A stretch of 39,503 bases of DNA from an uncultured Fusicatenibacter sp. (lineage in GTDB: Bacteria; Bacillota; Clostridia; Lachnospirales; Lachnospiraceae), in NCBI GenBank assembly GCA_902493585.1, contig CABUPZ010000025.1, forward strand, positions 1-39,503, written 5' to 3'. Of this stretch, positions 1 to 6,777 are shown piece after piece. A model generated the notes under the pieces. The model did not search any database and had not been told where the DNA came from. It was given only the letters and a program-made list of their open reading frames with translations. Within the stretch, counting starts at the first letter, position 1. Every line of letters begins with the position of its first letter. The position numbers and the translations under genes are program-made.

Positions 1-1266
1 CGGTTCAAACCATTTTCCCAGAGCCTTCCTGCTTCCCAGCTCCACCTGCTCCCTCGCATATCCTTTCGGACAGATCCAGAAAAACATCACAGCTGCCAGA
101 AGTGCCCCCAGCGGGATAATATAAATAGACACCGCGTCCATCCACGCTCCAACCGCATCCCCATTTTCTATAAAGATGCCGATCAGCGCGGTTACAAATG
201 CCACGATTCCCACCGCAGCCGTCCTTGGCAGACGCATCTGCATCTGGAGCGCCTCGATGGGCGTTTCAAACAGATTCATCAGCGAAGTGATCGCCGCAAA
301 CAGAACCGCAAGAAAGAAGATTACCGCAAACACCTCTCCCAGAGGCATCTGCTGAAAGACCGCCGGAAGAGCGATAAACATCAGCGGCGGTCCGCTGGCA
401 ACGTCCAGTCCAAAAGCAAAGACCGCCGGTATCACGACAATTCCTGCCAGCAACGCGGCACAGGTATCAAAAAACGCGACGTTTCTCGCACATTCCCGGA
501 CATCCACATCTTTTTTCAGATAACTTCCGTACACCAGGGTTCCGGAACCTGCCAGGGAAAGGGAAAAGAATGCCTGTCCGAGTGCATAAACCCAGGTCTG
601 CACATTTCCAAGCTGTTTCCAGTCCGGAATAAACAGATAACGATATCCTTCCACTGCTCCGGGAAGCGTTGCCACGCGAACCATCAAAATCAGAAAAAAC
701 ACAAAAAACAACGGCATCATGATCTTGTTCATTTTTTCGATTCCACGGGAAACCCCAAGGAGCATGATCCCGAACGTAAGCGCCAACCCAAGCATATGCC
801 ATCCGATGCTCCCGAAATCCACCGCCAGAGCCCCGAAATATGCGCCCATATCCTCCACCTTTCCAAGGGAACCGTTCAGGGCGCTCCACAGATATTTGAG
901 AAACCATCCGACCACCACCGAATACCCGATGGCAATTCCAAGAGAACCGAGCACAGGTACCATACCTATGATTTTTCCCGGAAGGATCCCTTTCTTTCCA
1001 AACCTCATCTCCATAGCTTTCGGAAAGGCCCCTAACGGTCCTGTTTTCATAGCCCGGCCAAATGCCATCTCTCCGATGACACCGGAAAATCCAAGCAGTA
1101 TCACAAAAATGAAATACGGAATCAGGAAAGCCGCCCCGCCGAATTTACCGGCACGATACGGAAACATCCAGATATTCCCCATTCCAACAGCGGATCCGAT
1201 GCATGCGATGATAAAACCAAGCTTTGATGAAAATTCCGCACGGCCGCCCGTCTCTGTATTCTTCAT
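1..1266 (-). CDS. Sodium:neurotransmitter symporter family (SNF/NSS) transporter, C-terminus off the window
   Basis: The minus-strand reading frame is open from an ATG at 1266 to the window edge, giving 422 residues with no stop, so the C-terminal helices lie outside. The N-terminus has the NSS unwound TM1 signature (GSAVGMGN, then IWMFPYRAGKFGG). Many relatives have Arg where Met occurs here (WRFP versus WMFP). Several hydrophobic helices follow, including one around FGLDVASGPPLMFIALP that matches NSS TM7-TM8. Members are LeuT/MhsT-fold symporters in the cytoplasmic membrane that import amino acids with Na+; the substrate cannot be read from sequence. The start has a strong ribosome site (GGGGGAG) 10 bases upstream and a consensus promoter at 1304-1332. 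It is transcribed away from the 1493 gene. Typical members are about 440-510 residues, so only one or two helices are probably missing. Confidence 0.9.
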   Translation of the reverse strand, partial: MKNTETGGRAEFSSKLGFIIACIGSAVGMGNIWMFPYRAGKFGGAAFLIPYFIFVILLGFSGVIGEMAFGRAMKTGPLGAFPKAMEMRFGKKGILPGKIIGMVPVLGSLGIAIGYSVVVGWFLKYLWSALNGSLGKVEDMGAYFGALAVDFGSIGWHMLGLALTFGIMLLGVSRGIEKMNKIMMPLFFVFFLILMVRVATLPGAVEGYRYLFIPDWKQLGNVQTWVYALGQAFFSLSLAGSGTLVYGSYLKKDVDVRECARNVAFFDTCAALLAGIVVIPAVFAFGLDVASGPPLMFIALPAVFQQMPLGEVFAVIFFLAVLFAAITSLMNLFETPIEALQMQMRLPRTAAVGIVAFVTALIGIFIENGDAVGAWMDAVSIYIIPLGALLAAVMFFWICPKGYAREQVELGSRKALGKWFEP

Positions 1267-1303
1267 TTGTTTTCTTCTCCCCCTTCTGAACTATACTTTC
1301 TTC

Positions 1304-1332
1304 ATTATCCTATGATTTTCAGACCAAGTCAA
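1304..1332 (-). promoter_or_regulatory. Sigma-A promoter of the SNF transporter gene
   Basis: On the minus strand a TTGACT -35 box (1327-1332) is followed after exactly 17 bases by GATAAT (1304-1309). The start codon is about 40 bases downstream. Confidence 0.7.
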
Positions 1333-1341
1333 GGTTTTTAG

Positions 1342-1378
1342 AGCGTGTTTGAAAATTGCCTGTAACCGTTCAGCTGGC
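1342..1378. repeat. Intergenic repeat segment: shared 16-mer plus half of the GTAAC palindrome family
   Basis: Bases 1342-1357 (AGCGTGTTTGAAAATT) are identical to 22648-22663, where they form the left arm of a terminator. Bases 1362-1378 (GTAACCGTTCAGCTGGC) match one arm of the palindromic repeat seen at 26951, 27047 and 29124. Only a half copy is visible here, and no function is assigned. Confidence 0.5.
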
Positions 1379-1418
1379 GGAAGTGCTGCTCTTTGCCGGA
1401 TCATCATAAAGTTTTCGG

Positions 1419-1447
1419 TTGTGATTCTTGGGATTGGAAGTTATAAT
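1419..1447 (+). promoter_or_regulatory. Sigma-A promoter of the reductase / two-component operon
   Basis: TTGTGA (1419-1424) and a perfect TATAAT (1442-1447) are separated by 17 bases. The first gene starts about 45 bases downstream. No other promoter is evident before the response regulator, so it probably drives all three genes. Confidence 0.65.
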
Positions 1448-1492
1448 ATAGGAAATACTGTGCAAATTACTTTTACGTGGAGGTTTATGAGC

Positions 1493-2419
1493 ATGAAATA
1501 CGTAATTATCGGCGCTGGCGGTACAGGCGGATGCCTGGGTGGTTTTTTGGCGGAAAGCGGGCATGATGTCACCTTGATCGCGCGCGGCAGACACCTGGAA
1601 GAGATTCGCCGAAACGGCCTGATCCTGAAGAGCTGCAGCCTTGGAGAGCGGCAGATCCGTTCTGTGAAAGCCTGTACCATGGAAGAATATTCGGATACTC
1701 CGGATGTTATTTTTGTCTGTGTAAAATTCTACTCCCTGAAGGAAACGATTTCTTTTCTTCAGCGGACAGCTTCAGAAAATACCCTGGTGATTCCGATTCT
1801 GAACGTCTTCGGCACCGGAGAAATCCTGCAACAATCCTGTCCTGCACCGGTGATCCTGGACGGCTGTATCTATATTTACAGTATGATCGAAGCCCCCGGA
1901 ATCGTTGTCCAGCCGCGGCCGATTTTCCGTGTGTTCTTCGGATACCGCAAAGGGCAGCCCCGCCGCCTGGAAACTCTGGCTTCCCGTGTGGAACAGGATC
2001 TGAAAGAGGCAGGGATTGATGCGAATTTTACAGACAAGATTCAGAAAGAGGCTCTGACAAAATTCAGCTATGTCTCCCCCATCGGCGCTGCCGGAATTTA
2101 TCTGAACCAGACCGGTGGAGCTTTCAAACGTCCCGGAACCGCCCAGGAACTCTTTCTCACACTGGTTCATGAGATCGAAACACTGGGACATGCCATGGGG
2201 ATTGTCTTTGATGAGGACCTCGGAGAACGGAACCTGAAAATCCTGGAGGGCCTGGACGATGCTTCCACCACCTCCATGCAGAGAGATGTCCAGCACGGCG
2301 GTCCCAGCGAAATGGACGGCCTGGTTCACCGGATCGTCCGGCTGGCAGACGAATACGGCCTGGAACTCCCTGCGTACCGGAAAATCAGCCAGTGGGCCGT
2401 TGCGCAGGGGCTTTTATAA
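1493..2419 (+). CDS. Ketopantoate reductase family (ApbA/PanE-like) NADP-dependent oxidoreductase
   Basis: This 308-residue protein begins with a Rossmann dinucleotide-binding motif (GAGGTGGCLGG, about residues 7-17) and keeps the two-domain length and layout of 2-dehydropantoate 2-reductases: an N-terminal NADP domain and a C-terminal helical domain with a Lys in DKIQKEALTKFSYVSP and the QRDVQHGGPSEMDGLV block, where PanE has SMxxDxxxGRxTEID. True PanE reduces ketopantoate to pantoate in pantothenate and CoA synthesis. Many paralogues in this family have other ketoacid substrates, so PanE itself is not claimed. ATG 1493 was chosen because GGAGG at 1479-1483 lies 9 bases upstream, while the in-frame ATG at 1487 is only 3 bases away. 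The longer open frame from 1349 precedes the promoter. The response regulator begins 21 bases after the stop, suggesting co-transcription. Confidence 0.85.
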   Translation: MKYVIIGAGGTGGCLGGFLAESGHDVTLIARGRHLEEIRRNGLILKSCSLGERQIRSVKACTMEEYSDTPDVIFVCVKFYSLKETISFLQRTASENTLVIPILNVFGTGEILQQSCPAPVILDGCIYIYSMIEAPGIVVQPRPIFRVFFGYRKGQPRRLETLASRVEQDLKEAGIDANFTDKIQKEALTKFSYVSPIGAAGIYLNQTGGAFKRPGTAQELFLTLVHEIETLGHAMGIVFDEDLGERNLKILEGLDDASTTSMQRDVQHGGPSEMDGLVHRIVRLADEYGLELPAYRKISQWAVAQGLL

Positions 2420-2440
2420 GAAGAGAAAGAAGGTGTTTCC

Positions 2441-3115
2441 ATGCGTATCCTGATTGCAGAAGATGAAAAGGATCTGAACCGTCTGCTGAAAAAACGGCTG
2501 GAAGAACATTCCTACAGCGTCGATGCCTGCCTGGACGGCGAAGAAGCGCTTGCGTTTCTGGAAATGACAGAATATGACGCAGTAATCCTGGATATTATGA
2601 TGCCGAAAAAAGATGGGCTGTCGGTGCTCCGTGAACTTCGTGCAAAAGGAAACAAGGTTCCGGTCCTTCTGCTGACGGCCCGCAGCTCCGTCGATGACCG
2701 GGTGTCCGGCCTGGATGCCGGCGCGGACGACTATCTGGTCAAACCCTTTGCTTTTGAAGAACTGCTGGCACGGATCCGCGTCATGCTCCGGAAAAACACT
2801 GCTGCCAGTGACAATGTCTGCCGGGCTGCTGATCTGACGGTCTATCTGGATTCTCACCGGGTGTTCCGGGGGGATACGGAAATCGCGCTCTCCAGCAAGG
2901 AATTTGCTGTGCTCCGTTATCTGATCCTGAACCAGGGCATTGTCCTTTCCCGGGAAAAGATCGAGCAGCATATCTGGAACTACGACTACTACGGCGGTTC
3001 CAATGTTGTGGATGTCTATATCCGCTATCTGCGAAAAAAGCTGGATCAGAATTTTGAACCCAAACTGATCCACACCGTCCGCGGAGCCGGATATGTCCTG
3101 AAAGCGGAGGTGTAA
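2441..3115 (+). CDS. OmpR/PhoB-type response regulator
   Basis: The 224-residue protein has an N-terminal receiver domain with acidic pocket (EDE, residues 7-9), phosphoacceptor Asp51 in VILDIMMP, Thr79 and Lys101 in KPF. The C-terminal domain is an OmpR-type winged helix ending with VVDVYIRYLRKKLD and the HTVRGAGYVL strand. It should bind tandem 11-bp direct repeats once phosphorylated by the kinase encoded 1 base downstream. Two such repeat pairs occur just after the kinase gene at 4524-4541 and 4758-4775, each ahead of a small-RNA-like unit, so these are the first candidate targets. The signal sensed is unknown. Confidence 0.95.
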   Translation: MRILIAEDEKDLNRLLKKRLEEHSYSVDACLDGEEALAFLEMTEYDAVILDIMMPKKDGLSVLRELRAKGNKVPVLLLTARSSVDDRVSGLDAGADDYLVKPFAFEELLARIRVMLRKNTAASDNVCRAADLTVYLDSHRVFRGDTEIALSSKEFAVLRYLILNQGIVLSREKIEQHIWNYDYYGGSNVVDVYIRYLRKKLDQNFEPKLIHTVRGAGYVLKAEV

Positions 3116-3116
3116 C

Positions 3117-4472
3117 TTGCATTCTGTCAAATGGAAATTAACTTTATTGTATACCTTTTTTATGACGCTGCTCGTCTGTCTGCTGATGGCAATCCTTCTT
3201 TCCATCAGCAACAGTGAACTGCTCACTTCTGTTCAGCAGCGGATGAAAGAACATGTCTATGACAGCGTGGATGACATTCAGTATGATGGACAGGAACTTT
3301 TTATGGATTCCAGTCTGATGGATGTGGACAACGGCATTTATCTGTCCATTTACGACTCCACCGGAAAATTTATCTATGGAAGACTTCCCTATTCTTTCAC
3401 GGCACATCCTGCGTTCCAGGACGGAAACCTCCAGACGATCCATGACGGCAGTGCCAGATGGTACGTGTTTGACACCGTCCACACCATCGACGGCTACGGC
3501 TCGCTGTTCATCCGCGGGATCCTGTCCGTGTCAGATGCGGAACAGAATATGCAGATCCTGATCCGGACTTCACTGATCATTCTGCCGGCGCTGGTGGCCG
3601 CTGCTGCGGTTTTGGGCTATCTGTTCATCGGAAGGACACTCCGTCCGGTGAATTCTATGATCCGTACCGTGCAGGAAATCCAGGAAAGCAACGACCTCTC
3701 CAAACGTGTTCCGCTGACCAAAGGAAACGACGAATTTCACCGGCTGGCGGAGTGCTTTAACCAGATGCTCTCCAGCCTTGAAACTTCTTTTCTCCGGGAA
3801 CGGCAGTTTACCTCGGACGTGTCCCATGAACTGCGCACTCCTGTGGCTGTGATTCTCTCCCACTGTGAGGATCTGCTGGAACGTGGAAACCTTGCTTCCG
3901 AAGAACGTCGGGAACTGGAGATCATTCAGGCCAGAGCCAAAGGAATGGCACAGATGAATTCCCAGCTGCTCCTGCTCTCCCGCGCCGATCAGAACCGCCA
4001 GCCGCTTCACATGGAGACGGTAAATCTCACGGAACTGCTGGAAATCATTCTCGAGGAGCAGGAAGAACCCGCCTGCGAAAAAAAAATCGAACTCCGCTCA
4101 GATCTTGCACCGGAAGTTGCCATCACCGCCGATGAAACAATGATGATCCGCCTGTTCGAAAACCTTCTGACCAACGCCATACGCTACGGCAGAGAAAATG
4201 GATGGGTCATGGTCACCATGACTGCCGCGGAGGATCATGTCACGATCTCTGTCCGTGATAATGGAATCGGTATTTCCGAGGAGCACCTGCCCCATATCTG
4301 GGAGCGTTTCTATCAGGCAGACGCCTCCCGCACCGCCAGCCGGCAGGGCGCCGGGCTTGGACTTCCCATGGTACAGTGGATCGTCAAAGCGCATCACGGT
4401 GCGATCCAGGTACACAGCCTGGAAGGGATCGGAACGGAATTTACCCTTCAGCTCCCGCTGCGCCAGCCGTAA
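3117..4472 (+). CDS. Membrane sensor histidine kinase (HAMP-HisKA-HATPase), partner of the 2441 regulator
   Basis: The 451-residue kinase has TM1 at about residues 9-30, an extracellular sensor of about 115 residues, TM2 at about 151-171, HAMP at about 172-224, HisKA with the phosphorylated His237 in SHELRTP, and an HATPase domain with N box (NLLTNAIRYG), G1 (DNGIGI), F box (WERFYQAD) and G2 (GAGLGLPMV). It starts at TTG 3117, because GGAGG at 3106-3110 gives a 6-base spacing and no closer ATG exists. The gene begins 1 base after the regulator stop, so translation is coupled. The sensor region shows no recognisable ligand motif. The rare TTG start may lower kinase output relative to the regulator. 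Confidence 0.95.
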   Translation: MHSVKWKLTLLYTFFMTLLVCLLMAILLSISNSELLTSVQQRMKEHVYDSVDDIQYDGQELFMDSSLMDVDNGIYLSIYDSTGKFIYGRLPYSFTAHPAFQDGNLQTIHDGSARWYVFDTVHTIDGYGSLFIRGILSVSDAEQNMQILIRTSLIILPALVAAAAVLGYLFIGRTLRPVNSMIRTVQEIQESNDLSKRVPLTKGNDEFHRLAECFNQMLSSLETSFLRERQFTSDVSHELRTPVAVILSHCEDLLERGNLASEERRELEIIQARAKGMAQMNSQLLLLSRADQNRQPLHMETVNLTELLEIILEEQEEPACEKKIELRSDLAPEVAITADETMMIRLFENLLTNAIRYGRENGWVMVTMTAAEDHVTISVRDNGIGISEEHLPHIWERFYQADASRTASRQGAGLGLPMVQWIVKAHHGAIQVHSLEGIGTEFTLQLPLRQP

Positions 4473-4523
4473 ATTCCCTTTTCGATTTCTTCATTTACTC
4501 TTCAGAAATCCTTTATCCTTATG

Positions 4524-4554
4524 ACACATTCTGAACACATTTTCCGACTATACT
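4524..4554 (+). promoter_or_regulatory. Response-regulator box plus -10 of small-RNA unit A
   Basis: ACACATT occurs at 4524-4530 and again at 4535-4541, an 11-bp period, followed by TATACT at 4549-4554. There is no good -35 hexamer; the repeats occupy that position, as in promoters activated by OmpR/PhoB-type regulators. The same layout, with identical distances, recurs at 4758-4788. Confidence 0.55.
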
Positions 4555-4560
4555 GTTCTT

Positions 4561-4693
4561 ATCAACAAGAGGAACGGCAGAGTTTTTATTACTGATTGGA
4601 TTGCTGTTCTTCACCCATATAATTTCCATTTACATATATCACTTTCTTTTTCACAATGCCGGAGTCCCAGCAGACTCCGGCTCCTCCATTTTT
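4561..4693 (+). ncRNA. Candidate small RNA A (tandem paralogue of B)
   Basis: The unit lies 50-80 bases after the kinase gene and has no credible ORF. A start near 4561 is inferred from the -10 at 4549-4554. The 5' part contains AACAAGAGGAAC and a possible hairpin (GAACGGCAG pairing with TTGCTGTTC). The 3' end is a terminator: a 9-bp stem GCCGGAGTC/GACTCCGGC (4658-4681), then TCCTCCATTTTT. Unit B, 234 bases downstream, repeats the order: direct-repeat box, TATACT, AACAAGAGGA, inner hairpin, TTTCTTTTTCA, GCCGG hairpin, CUCC tail. The conserved architecture with diverged interior argues for duplicated regulatory RNAs rather than UTR. Ends are inferred, and no known RNA family is recognised. Confidence 0.5.
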
Positions 4694-4757
4694 ATCGGAA
4701 AACTTTCTGCGGGTTCATGATTTTTTTCATTTTCTTCACAAAACCTTCAGCATTCGG

Positions 4758-4788
4758 ACACAGTATGAACATATTTTCCATCTATACT
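4758..4788 (+). promoter_or_regulatory. Response-regulator box plus -10 of small-RNA unit B
   Basis: ACACAGT at 4758-4764 and ACATATT at 4769-4775 (11-bp period) precede TATACT at 4783-4788. The distance from first half-site to -10 is 25 bases, as in unit A. Flanks GAACA-ATTTTCC-CTATACTGT are also shared with unit A. Confidence 0.55.
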
Positions 4789-4794
4789 GTACTT

Positions 4795-4919
4795 GTAAAC
4801 AACAAGAGGACAACAGAAAACAGAATCCGCTGTTGTTACTCAAAAGCCATTACACCATTTTATATAACATTTTTTCTTTTTCATAACTGCCGGGGCGAAA
4901 GTCCCGGCCCTCCTTTTTT
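4795..4919 (+). ncRNA. Candidate small RNA B (tandem paralogue of A)
   Basis: A start near 4795 is inferred from the -10 at 4783-4788. The RNA would carry AACAAGAGGACAACAG, an inner hairpin (ACAACAG with CTGTTGT), an A/U-rich stretch with TTTTCTTTTTCA, and a terminator with stem GCCGGGGC/GTCCCGGC around a GAAA loop (about 4889-4908) followed by CCTCCTTTTTTC. The CCUCC directly after the stem could pair with Shine-Dalgarno GGAGG. No reading frame with a ribosome site was found. See unit A for the shared architecture. Confidence 0.5.
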
Positions 4920-4948
4920 CTATAAATAATTCCCATAAAAATGCATAT

Positions 4949-4983
4949 AAAATACCACCAGTCATTGTCGGCTGGTGGTATTT
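4949..4983 (-). terminator. Terminator of the minus-strand structured RNA
   Basis: The AAATACCACCAG arm pairs with CTGGTGGTATTT across a 10-base loop, giving a 12-bp perfect stem. On the minus strand TTTTATATGC follows. The A-rich other side may also let it stop plus-strand transcripts from unit B. Confidence 0.65.
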
Positions 4984-5127
4984 GTAAATTCACTATTATA
5001 ACCAATAAACAAGAAGCTGTTTGGCAGGCGTACCATTCTCCTGCGTCTCTCGGGTTTCCCCTGTCAAGCCATCGGCGTGTGGACGGGTACGAAATCCTCC
5101 ACCTCAAACAGCCTCTTGCTTTATAGT
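4949..5127 (-). ncRNA. Candidate structured non-coding RNA with its own promoter and terminator
   Basis: Read on the minus strand, an RNA starting near 5127 would fold into nested helices. A long closing stem pairs GCAAGAGGCTGTTTG (about 5106-5120) with CAAACAGCTTCTTG (about 5009-5022). Inside it CGTACC pairs with GGTACG, CGTC with GACG, GCC-GAT-GGC forms a hairpin, and GGG-GAAA-CCC forms a GNRA tetraloop. The GAAA loop exists only on this strand, which supports the orientation. A promoter (5134-5162) precedes it and a terminator hairpin (4949-4983) follows. It does not match the tRNA, tmRNA, SRP, 6S or common riboswitch signatures that I know, and the next minus-strand gene is absent, so it looks free-standing. 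It could instead be an end structure of the decayed element to its right. Confidence 0.5.
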
Positions 5128-5133
5128 ACTTAA

Positions 5134-5162
5134 ATCATAACACTTTTATTCCTTTTTGTAAA
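5134..5162 (-). promoter_or_regulatory. Promoter of the minus-strand structured RNA
   Basis: On the minus strand TTTACA (5157-5162) and TATGAT (5134-5139) are spaced by 17 bases. The start predicted about 7 bases later falls directly before the closing stem of the RNA. The promoter overlaps the 3' end of the PBECR-like pseudogene. Confidence 0.6.
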
Positions 5163-5526
5163 GAAACTGCTTATTCCGAATTAAACGATTCCATTCTTTT
5201 TCATTGACTTTCATAAATGTTATAATAGAATTCTTAAAATCAGGATTATCTGTTGATGTTGTCAACCGAAGCACGGTTTTAAATTGTCTTTCTTCCGATT
5301 CTATGATTTCTTTCAGAATCAATGCTTTGTTTAGCTTGTTAGCTTCAATAATAAAATCCGGTTCTTCTACGATGTTTTTTTAATATTCATAATATCTTTC
5401 ATAATCATCCGGATGACGTTCTTTAATATGTTGAATTCGCTCATCTGTAATAATAACCTCATCCGTCACAAGATCCTCCGTGATACACTTATAAATATCA
5501 CGATTTATTCTTCCCACTGTATGCAC
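5146..5526 (-). pseudogene. PBECR-like (barnase/EndoU/ColicinE5/RelE-fold) nuclease gene with an in-frame stop
   Basis: From GTG 5526, with GAGG 10 bases upstream, the frame reads VHTVGRINRDIYKCITEDL and continues through ITDERIQHIKERHPDDYERYYEY to a TAA in an A-rich tract (about 5380). It then continues in the same frame as KNIVEEPDFIIEANK to ALILKEIIESEERQFKTVLRL, KNSIITFM and NEKEWNRLIRNKQFLYKKE, ending at 5146. The HI..RHP...YE..... NPD-like.I block and the terminal LxxNKxLYKKE are features I associate with PBECR2-type nuclease domains found in phage and toxin proteins; this assignment is from memory of the family. One nonsense codon in the middle splits an otherwise coherent 126-residue protein. 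A promoter sits at 5558-5585. It lies in a cluster of decayed mobile genes. Confidence 0.55.
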
Positions 5527-5557
5527 TTAAATATCCTCTTTCGTACTCGATGAATTT

Positions 5558-5585
5558 ATTATAGCAGCACCTGATTCCATTGCAA
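5558..5585 (-). promoter_or_regulatory. Promoter of the PBECR-like pseudogene, with a palindrome
   Basis: On the minus strand TTGCAA (5580-5585) and a perfect TATAAT (5558-5563) are 16 bases apart. The -35 lies inside the 12-base palindrome CCATTGCAATGG (5577-5588), which could be an operator. Confidence 0.5.
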
Positions 5586-5622
5586 TGGATTTTCTTTGAT
5601 TATTCTGTCACTTCTGGTCCAC

Positions 5623-5815
5623 TTATAAAGCGGTACTTCTTGAATCTTCTTTTCTCGACTCTTCTGCTTGCTCTCTTATATATTTCTTTATCGCATCTTC
5701 TGTGATGTTACCAATTGCAGAAAACATCCAAGGACTTTAGAACATCTTAAATTTTTTTAATACTTCTCCATGAATTTTGACTACATGACGGAAAGTATAG
5801 TTTATTTTCACGCGC
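5623..5815 (-). pseudogene. Remnant of a transposase C-terminus (IS200/IS605 TnpA-like)
   Basis: A minus-strand frame ending at TAA 5623-5625 reads VVKIHGEVLKKFKMF, an in-frame stop, then SPWMFSAIGNITEDAIK followed by KYIREQAEESRKEDSRSTAL. The GNITEDAIKKYIREQ helix and basic tail resemble the C-terminal end of IS200/IS605-type Y1 transposases, where the last helix carries a KYIxxQ motif. The upstream part is replaced by recombinase sequence on the other strand and no terminal repeats were found, so only a fragment survives. The family call is tentative. Confidence 0.4.
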
Positions 5816-5827
5816 TGGCTGTATTTT

Positions 5828-6705
5828 TTGGACGACTGGATGAAAGGTTTCACGGTTCTGACTGCCTACAAGGCTGGTACATACACACCCGGAATGGCGT
5901 ATACCCTCAATCTGGCAGACACAAAAAGCTCGGAAAACAATATTATTCAAAGGATTTTGGCCGACTACAACCAGGTGACCCGGGCAGATGTAGAACAACC
6001 GAAAAATCAGAAGACCTTTTCGGAAGTGTACGAGGAATTCTACCAGATCAGCATTCAAGAACTGCTCCGCGCTGCATGACAGAGCTTTTTCCACTCTCAG
6101 ATATGAGAACCTGCAGGCTGTGCTGGATAACTGTTCTTTGAAATACGCCAGTCAGGAACTGATTCTCGGCCTGATGCTCCAGATGTATTCCTATGCGGAA
6201 ATCATGGAACTATGTGATAAGGACTACTCTGCACATGTCAAAATCAAAATTCCGGACGACGAGGAACATGGTGTTGCTTTTACCGACGAGGAACTGAAAA
6301 ACTTTTGGAACAATCAAACGGATCAGACCGCAGAAATGATGCTCATTATGTGCTGCAGCGGATTCCGGATCAATGAATACCGAACCCTGGAAATCAACTT
6401 CGAAGATGGTTATTTTCGCGGTGGATCCAAGACAGCAACTGGAAAGAACCGGATTGTCCCGATCCATTCTGCAATACGGCCACTGGTAGAGAAACGTATC
6501 TCGCATGATGGAAAACTTCTTACAGTTACAGCAACTGTATTCCGCAGACAGATGGGGGGAATATCTCGCACTCCATAATATCTCAGATCATACTCCGCAC
6601 GGCTGCCGGCATACTTTTTCACGATTGTGTGAAAAATATGGTGTAAGAGAGAATGATCGTAAGCGGATGCTGGGACATGCATTCTCACTTTTAATGTTCC
6701 TTTAA
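5828..6705 (+). pseudogene. Decayed tyrosine recombinase (phage/Tn916-type integrase)
   Basis: Three frames together spell one integrase. Part 1 (5828-6079) ends in KTFSEVYEEFYQ, the start of a core-binding domain. Part 2 (about 6066-6560) runs from LHDRAFSTLRYENLQAVLDN through KDYSAHVKIKIPDDEE to the catalytic domain with the first Arg in CSGFRINEYRTLE. Part 3 (about 6545-6705) has the HxxR box in HGCRHTFSRLCEKYG and the MLGH motif. Frames change near 6065, probably with a deletion, and at a G6 run near 6553. The sequence stops right after MLGHAFSL, so the catalytic Tyr is gone. The protein cannot be functional. It marks an old integration next to the small-RNA region. No flanking att repeats were recognised. 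Confidence 0.8.
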
Positions 6706-6722
6706 TTTTTCTCCTGTATGAT
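6690..6722 (+). promoter_or_regulatory. TTTAAT direct repeats plus -10 ahead of the PepSY gene
   Basis: TTTAAT at 6690-6695 and 6701-6706 are 11 bases apart, followed by TATGAT at 6717-6722 with no clear -35. The layout is that of an OmpR-family activator site; the hexamer differs from the ACACATT boxes at 4524. It overlaps the end of the recombinase remnant, so the promoter may have formed or been captured at that junction. Confidence 0.4.
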
Positions 6723-6777
6723 AAAGTCAAGATAAGAAAACAATAACAATAAGCCTATAAGAAAGGAGATTGATATT

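Noticed and set aside
719..1315. 198-codon plus-strand frame opposite the SNF transporter
   Set aside because: The minus strand reads as a continuous NSS transporter; the plus frame is Pro/Ser-rich noise.
4656..4929. Small proteins encoded in the kinase-to-PBECR spacer
   Set aside because: Frames here overlap terminators and promoter boxes, have no ribosome sites and read as low-complexity Phe/Ser sequence.
4949..5127. SRP, 6S, tmRNA, RNase P or a common riboswitch for the minus-strand RNA
   Set aside because: The diagnostic loops of these RNAs (for example GGAAG..AGCAGC of SRP) are absent, and 6S would be one long hairpin with a central bubble, which does not fit the nested helices seen.
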